The position numbers were made by a program, and so were the translations under genes. Below are positions 49,248 through 51,807 of a stretch of 51,807 nt of DNA, piece by piece. Where the stretch lies: NCBI GenBank assembly GCA_013697825.1, contig JACCWD010000119.1:1-51807 (forward strand), given 5' to 3'. Numbering within the stretch: position 1 is the first letter of the stretch; each line of letters begins with the position of its first letter. The DNA comes from Rubrobacter sp. GTDB lineage: Bacteria > Actinomycetota > Rubrobacteria > Rubrobacterales > Rubrobacteraceae. The notes under the pieces were generated by a model, which worked only from the letters and a program-made list of their open reading frames with translations, did not search any database and was not told where the DNA came from.

Positions 49248-50603
49248 ATGGTCGAACTTTCCTACGAATCCGGCACGCTCCTCGCCTCCGGCGCCGAAGC
49301 CGGACACCTCCCCGCCCCGTTCGTCTTCGATGCGAGAACCCGCCAATGGCGCGCCCCCGCCAACGCATACCGCCAAACCATGCTCCGCCTCCGCAAAATG
49401 GATGTCCCACACAAAGACCACGCCTCCGCCTTCGAGAACCTTTCCATCGAATCGAAGCTCGCGATGGAGCCGAGGCCGTACCAAACCGAAGCCCTCGCCG
49501 CGTGGCGAAAAGCGAACCTCCGGGGCGTCATCGTCCTTCCGACGGGGGCCGGGAAGACGGCGGTGGCGGTCGCCGCGCTCGAAAAGATCGGGCGAAGCGC
49601 GCTCATAGTCGTCCCGACCCTCGCGCTTTTGAAGCAATGGTATGGCGTGCTTTCCGACGCTTTCGGCGGAACCATCGGCCTCCTCGGCGGCGGATACCAT
49701 GAGATATGCCCGATCACCGTGACGACATACGACTCGGCATACATCCACGCCGAGAGATACGGTGACCGCTTCGCCCTCGTGATCTACGACGAAGTCCATC
49801 ATCTCCCCGCCCAAAAAAACGCCATCATCCCGAAGATGCTCCTCGCCCCGTATTCATTGGGTTTGACGGCGACGCCGGAGAGACCCGACGGAGGCCACGA
49901 ACTTCTCCCCGAACTCGTCGGCTCCATCGTGTACCGGAAATCCCCCGAAGACCTCGCCGGAAGATATCTCGCGCCGTTCGAGGTCGTGCGCCTCCCCATA
50001 AAACTCACCGCCCACGAGCGCTTCGAGTACGCGCAAGCCGACGCCGTGTACCGCGATTTCCTCGCCAAGCACCGCCTCCCCATGCGCTCCCCCGAAGACT
50101 GGCAACGCTTCATCATGGTCGCCTCCACGAGCCACTCCGGCGGACGGGAGGCTCTTCTCGCTGCGAGGCAGCGACGGGAAATACAAGCCGGGGCGATGCG
50201 GAAAGTCGCGACCCTCGAACGGCTTCTCAAACAACATTGGGACGATCGGTGCATCGTGTTCACGAAGAGCGTCGAAGAGGTGTATTCGCTCTCGAAGCGG
50301 TTCCTCATCCCCGGCATCACATTCGAGACCCCCGCGAAGGAGCGGAAGGAGATCCTCGACCGATTCCGGGAGGGACGGTACCGGGCGATCATCGCCTCCG
50401 ACGTCCTCAACGAGGGCGTGGACGTGCCTGACGCGGGGGTCGCCATCATCCTCGCCGGGAGCGCGTCGAGGCGCGAGTACGTACAACGCCTCGGCCGCGT
50501 CCTCCGCCCGAAAGTGGATAAACGCGCCATCCTTTACGAGCTCGTCACTTCGGACACCGGCGAGGAGCACACCTCGCGCCGCCGCCGGGAAGCCTTCGCC
50601 TAA
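49248..50603 (+). CDS. XPB-like superfamily-2 DNA helicase
   Basis: 451 residues. An N-terminal domain with the damage-recognition-like 'NAYRQTMLRLRK' region precedes the helicase core: 'RPYQTEALAAW', Walker A 'VLPTGAGKTAVAV', 'ITVTTYDSAY', DEVH box 'LVIYDEVHHLPA', motif III 'GLTATPERPDGGH', motif V 'IIASDVLNEGVDVPDA' and motif VI 'SASRREYVQRLGRVLRPK'. This is the short XPB form of archaea and some bacteria. It stands 2 nt before the DUF790/Bax1 gene, its known archaeal partner, and should open DNA at lesions or bubbles for that nuclease. Confidence 0.9.
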   Translation: MVELSYESGTLLASGAEAGHLPAPFVFDARTRQWRAPANAYRQTMLRLRKMDVPHKDHASAFENLSIESKLAMEPRPYQTEALAAWRKANLRGVIVLPTGAGKTAVAVAALEKIGRSALIVVPTLALLKQWYGVLSDAFGGTIGLLGGGYHEICPITVTTYDSAYIHAERYGDRFALVIYDEVHHLPAQKNAIIPKMLLAPYSLGLTATPERPDGGHELLPELVGSIVYRKSPEDLAGRYLAPFEVVRLPIKLTAHERFEYAQADAVYRDFLAKHRLPMRSPEDWQRFIMVASTSHSGGREALLAARQRREIQAGAMRKVATLERLLKQHWDDRCIVFTKSVEEVYSLSKRFLIPGITFETPAKERKEILDRFREGRYRAIIASDVLNEGVDVPDAGVAIILAGSASRREYVQRLGRVLRPKVDKRAILYELVTSDTGEEHTSRRRREAFA

Positions 50604-50605
50604 AA

Positions 50606-51807
50606 ATGCTCCGCTCCGAACACGTCATGGCGAGGCTTTCCCGAGGCCGCCTCGTCCCGCACCGACTTTCGGAACGAGACGCGAACGTCATCGAGGCCGC
50701 CTCCGAACTGCGCGAGCTTTACGCGAAGCACGTCGGGGAGCCTCGCGCCGCCCTCGAAGCGGAACTCTCCGCGAAGGAAGAGGAACTCGGGCCGCGCCTC
50801 GACTCGCGGCGGGGGTTCCGGATCGTCCGCGCCTTCGGGAAGCTCCTCGAAGAGAGGTGCGAATGGGCCGCCCCGACCGGAACCGACCCGTACACGCTTC
50901 GGACGCGAATCTTCGAGCTCGCCTCCGAGCTTCCGACGCTCCCGATCTCCGAGCCCGACCTCCTCGAAGAACCGACCCGCGACGACATCCTCGAACGAGT
51001 CGCCGCCGAGACCGGCCTCGAAAGCCCGGCGATGCACATGTACGCCGACCGCCAATCCGCGCAAATTCTCTCGGAGTTCCATGTGCCATCGCCGGAGGAA
51101 CTCGTCGGACGATACAACGTGGCGCAAATTCAAGGCGTACTTTACGCGGCGAAGGACCTCACCGTCGACATCGGAGAAAAAGCCAACGCAAGGCTCGTCT
51201 TCCATTACGTGAAGAAGATGGGCCTTATCCACCGCATCGAGCCTGTGAGGGGTGGATACCGCCTCCGCCTCGACGGGCCGCTCTCGATCTTCGGCTCGAC
51301 GCGGAAGTACGGCCTCGCCCTCGCCAAATTCCTCCCCGGACTCCTCCTCACCGAGCCGTGGAAACTCTCCGCCACCGTCGAATGGAAAGGCCGCGACGCG
51401 GTTCTCGACCTCGACTCGGAGAAGGGCGGGCTCTCGAGCCACCTCCTCGGCCCGAAGCAAAGCGAAGAGCACGACGAAGTGCGCGAAGCCTTCATGAAAG
51501 CGTGGGGGCGAGCGAAGGACACGGGCGGATGGAGCCTCGAAGAGTCCTCCGAGATCCTCCCGTTCCCCGAAAGGCAATCCGTCCTCGTCCCGGACTTCAC
51601 GCTCAAAAACGAGGACGGGGGGGTCGCACACCTCGAAATACTCGGTTTTTGGACGAAGAGGAGCATCGTGGATCGAGCCTCGCTCCTCGGCGCGGCGAAC
51701 GAGCGGGGCCACCGCGTCCTCGTCGCGGCCTCCGGGAACCTCGGAGCATCGGAGGAGGCGCTTTCCGAGGCGGTGAATCGCGGCGTCATCCCATTCAAGG
51801 GGAGGCT
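50606..51807 (+). CDS. DUF790/Bax1-like nuclease, partner of XPB (3' partial)
   Basis: The frame is open from ATG 50606 to the right edge (400 codons). 'MARLSRGRLVPHRL' opens the family. 'GRYNVAQIQGVLYAAKDLTVDI' and 'YRLRLDGPLSIFGSTRKYGLALAKFLPGLL' are typical of DUF790. 'SVLVPDFTL' followed by 'AHLEILGFWTKRSI' gives the PD-(D/E)XK catalytic Asp and Glu. In archaea, Bax1 is a structure-specific nuclease that binds XPB. The 2-nt gap from the helicase indicates translational coupling. The C-terminus is missing from the window. Confidence 0.88.
   Translation, partial: MLRSEHVMARLSRGRLVPHRLSERDANVIEAASELRELYAKHVGEPRAALEAELSAKEEELGPRLDSRRGFRIVRAFGKLLEERCEWAAPTGTDPYTLRTRIFELASELPTLPISEPDLLEEPTRDDILERVAAETGLESPAMHMYADRQSAQILSEFHVPSPEELVGRYNVAQIQGVLYAAKDLTVDIGEKANARLVFHYVKKMGLIHRIEPVRGGYRLRLDGPLSIFGSTRKYGLALAKFLPGLLLTEPWKLSATVEWKGRDAVLDLDSEKGGLSSHLLGPKQSEEHDEVREAFMKAWGRAKDTGGWSLEESSEILPFPERQSVLVPDFTLKNEDGGVAHLEILGFWTKRSIVDRASLLGAANERGHRVLVAASGNLGASEEALSEAVNRGVIPFKGR

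Overview
The window is bacterial, GC-rich and densely coded, mostly on the minus strand. It looks like Actinomycetota, most plausibly a Rubrobacter-like lineage. The pointers are a DUF2342 zinc metalloprotease, a DPPR-synthase-like UbiA protein, menaquinone genes, a Tat-exported lipoprotein, an LPxTG surface protein and a CobA-HemD fusion. The taxonomic call is inference; no rRNA or marker protein was available for a formal placement.

Layout. 1-2.5 kb: the end of an O-antigen-ligase/TPR protein, a degenerate LuxR regulator and a small sortase-anchored protein. 2.6-6.5 kb: a two-subunit GMC (gluconate-dehydrogenase-like) oxidoreductase, a zinc alcohol dehydrogenase and a decayed glycerol dehydrogenase fragment. 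6.5-12.6 kb: a PP-loop enzyme, P1 peptidase, PSP1/RicT protein, DNA polymerase III delta', thymidylate kinase, two glycine-rich membrane peptides (one frameshifted) and a class-I amidotransferase. 12.8-18 kb: an archaeal-type topoisomerase I, an UPF0104 membrane protein and two UbiA prenyltransferases, one of them MenA. 18.2-33.3 kb: a long minus-strand run with TatC/TatA, a TPR protein, an amidohydrolase, polyprenyl diphosphate synthase, MenG and the tetrapyrrole genes hemL, hemB, cobA-hemD, hemC, hemA and a siroheme dehydrogenase. This run is interrupted by a PD-(D/E)XK-like gene and a VapBC-type pair, and moaC follows upstream. 33.5-37 kb: the selenocysteine locus selA-selB-tRNA-Sec. 37-41 kb: small accessory genes, the metalloprotease and a second TatA. 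41-49 kb: a sugar ABC importer with a LacI regulator and operator, its ATPase, a GH3 lipoprotein and a YhaM-type exoribonuclease. 49-51.8 kb: an archaeal-style XPB helicase paired with a DUF790/Bax1 nuclease, which runs off the end.

How it fits together. The prenyl synthase, MenA and MenG make menaquinone, and the hem genes make tetrapyrroles for the same respiratory chain. TatA/TatC export folded proteins, including the Tat lipoprotein of the sugar importer. moaC beside the Sec genes suggests selenocysteine/molybdenum enzymes elsewhere in the genome.

Most unusual signals: (i) conserved reading frames with no ATG/GTG/TTG at their natural N-terminus, three of them with AUC placed behind a strong Shine-Dalgarno sequence; (ii) a dispersed family of intergenic arrays of exactly four heptamers, often downstream of a short hairpin abutting a stop codon; (iii) two archaeal-type DNA-processing modules; (iv) a tRNA-Sec with an apparently shortened or mismatched acceptor/T helix.
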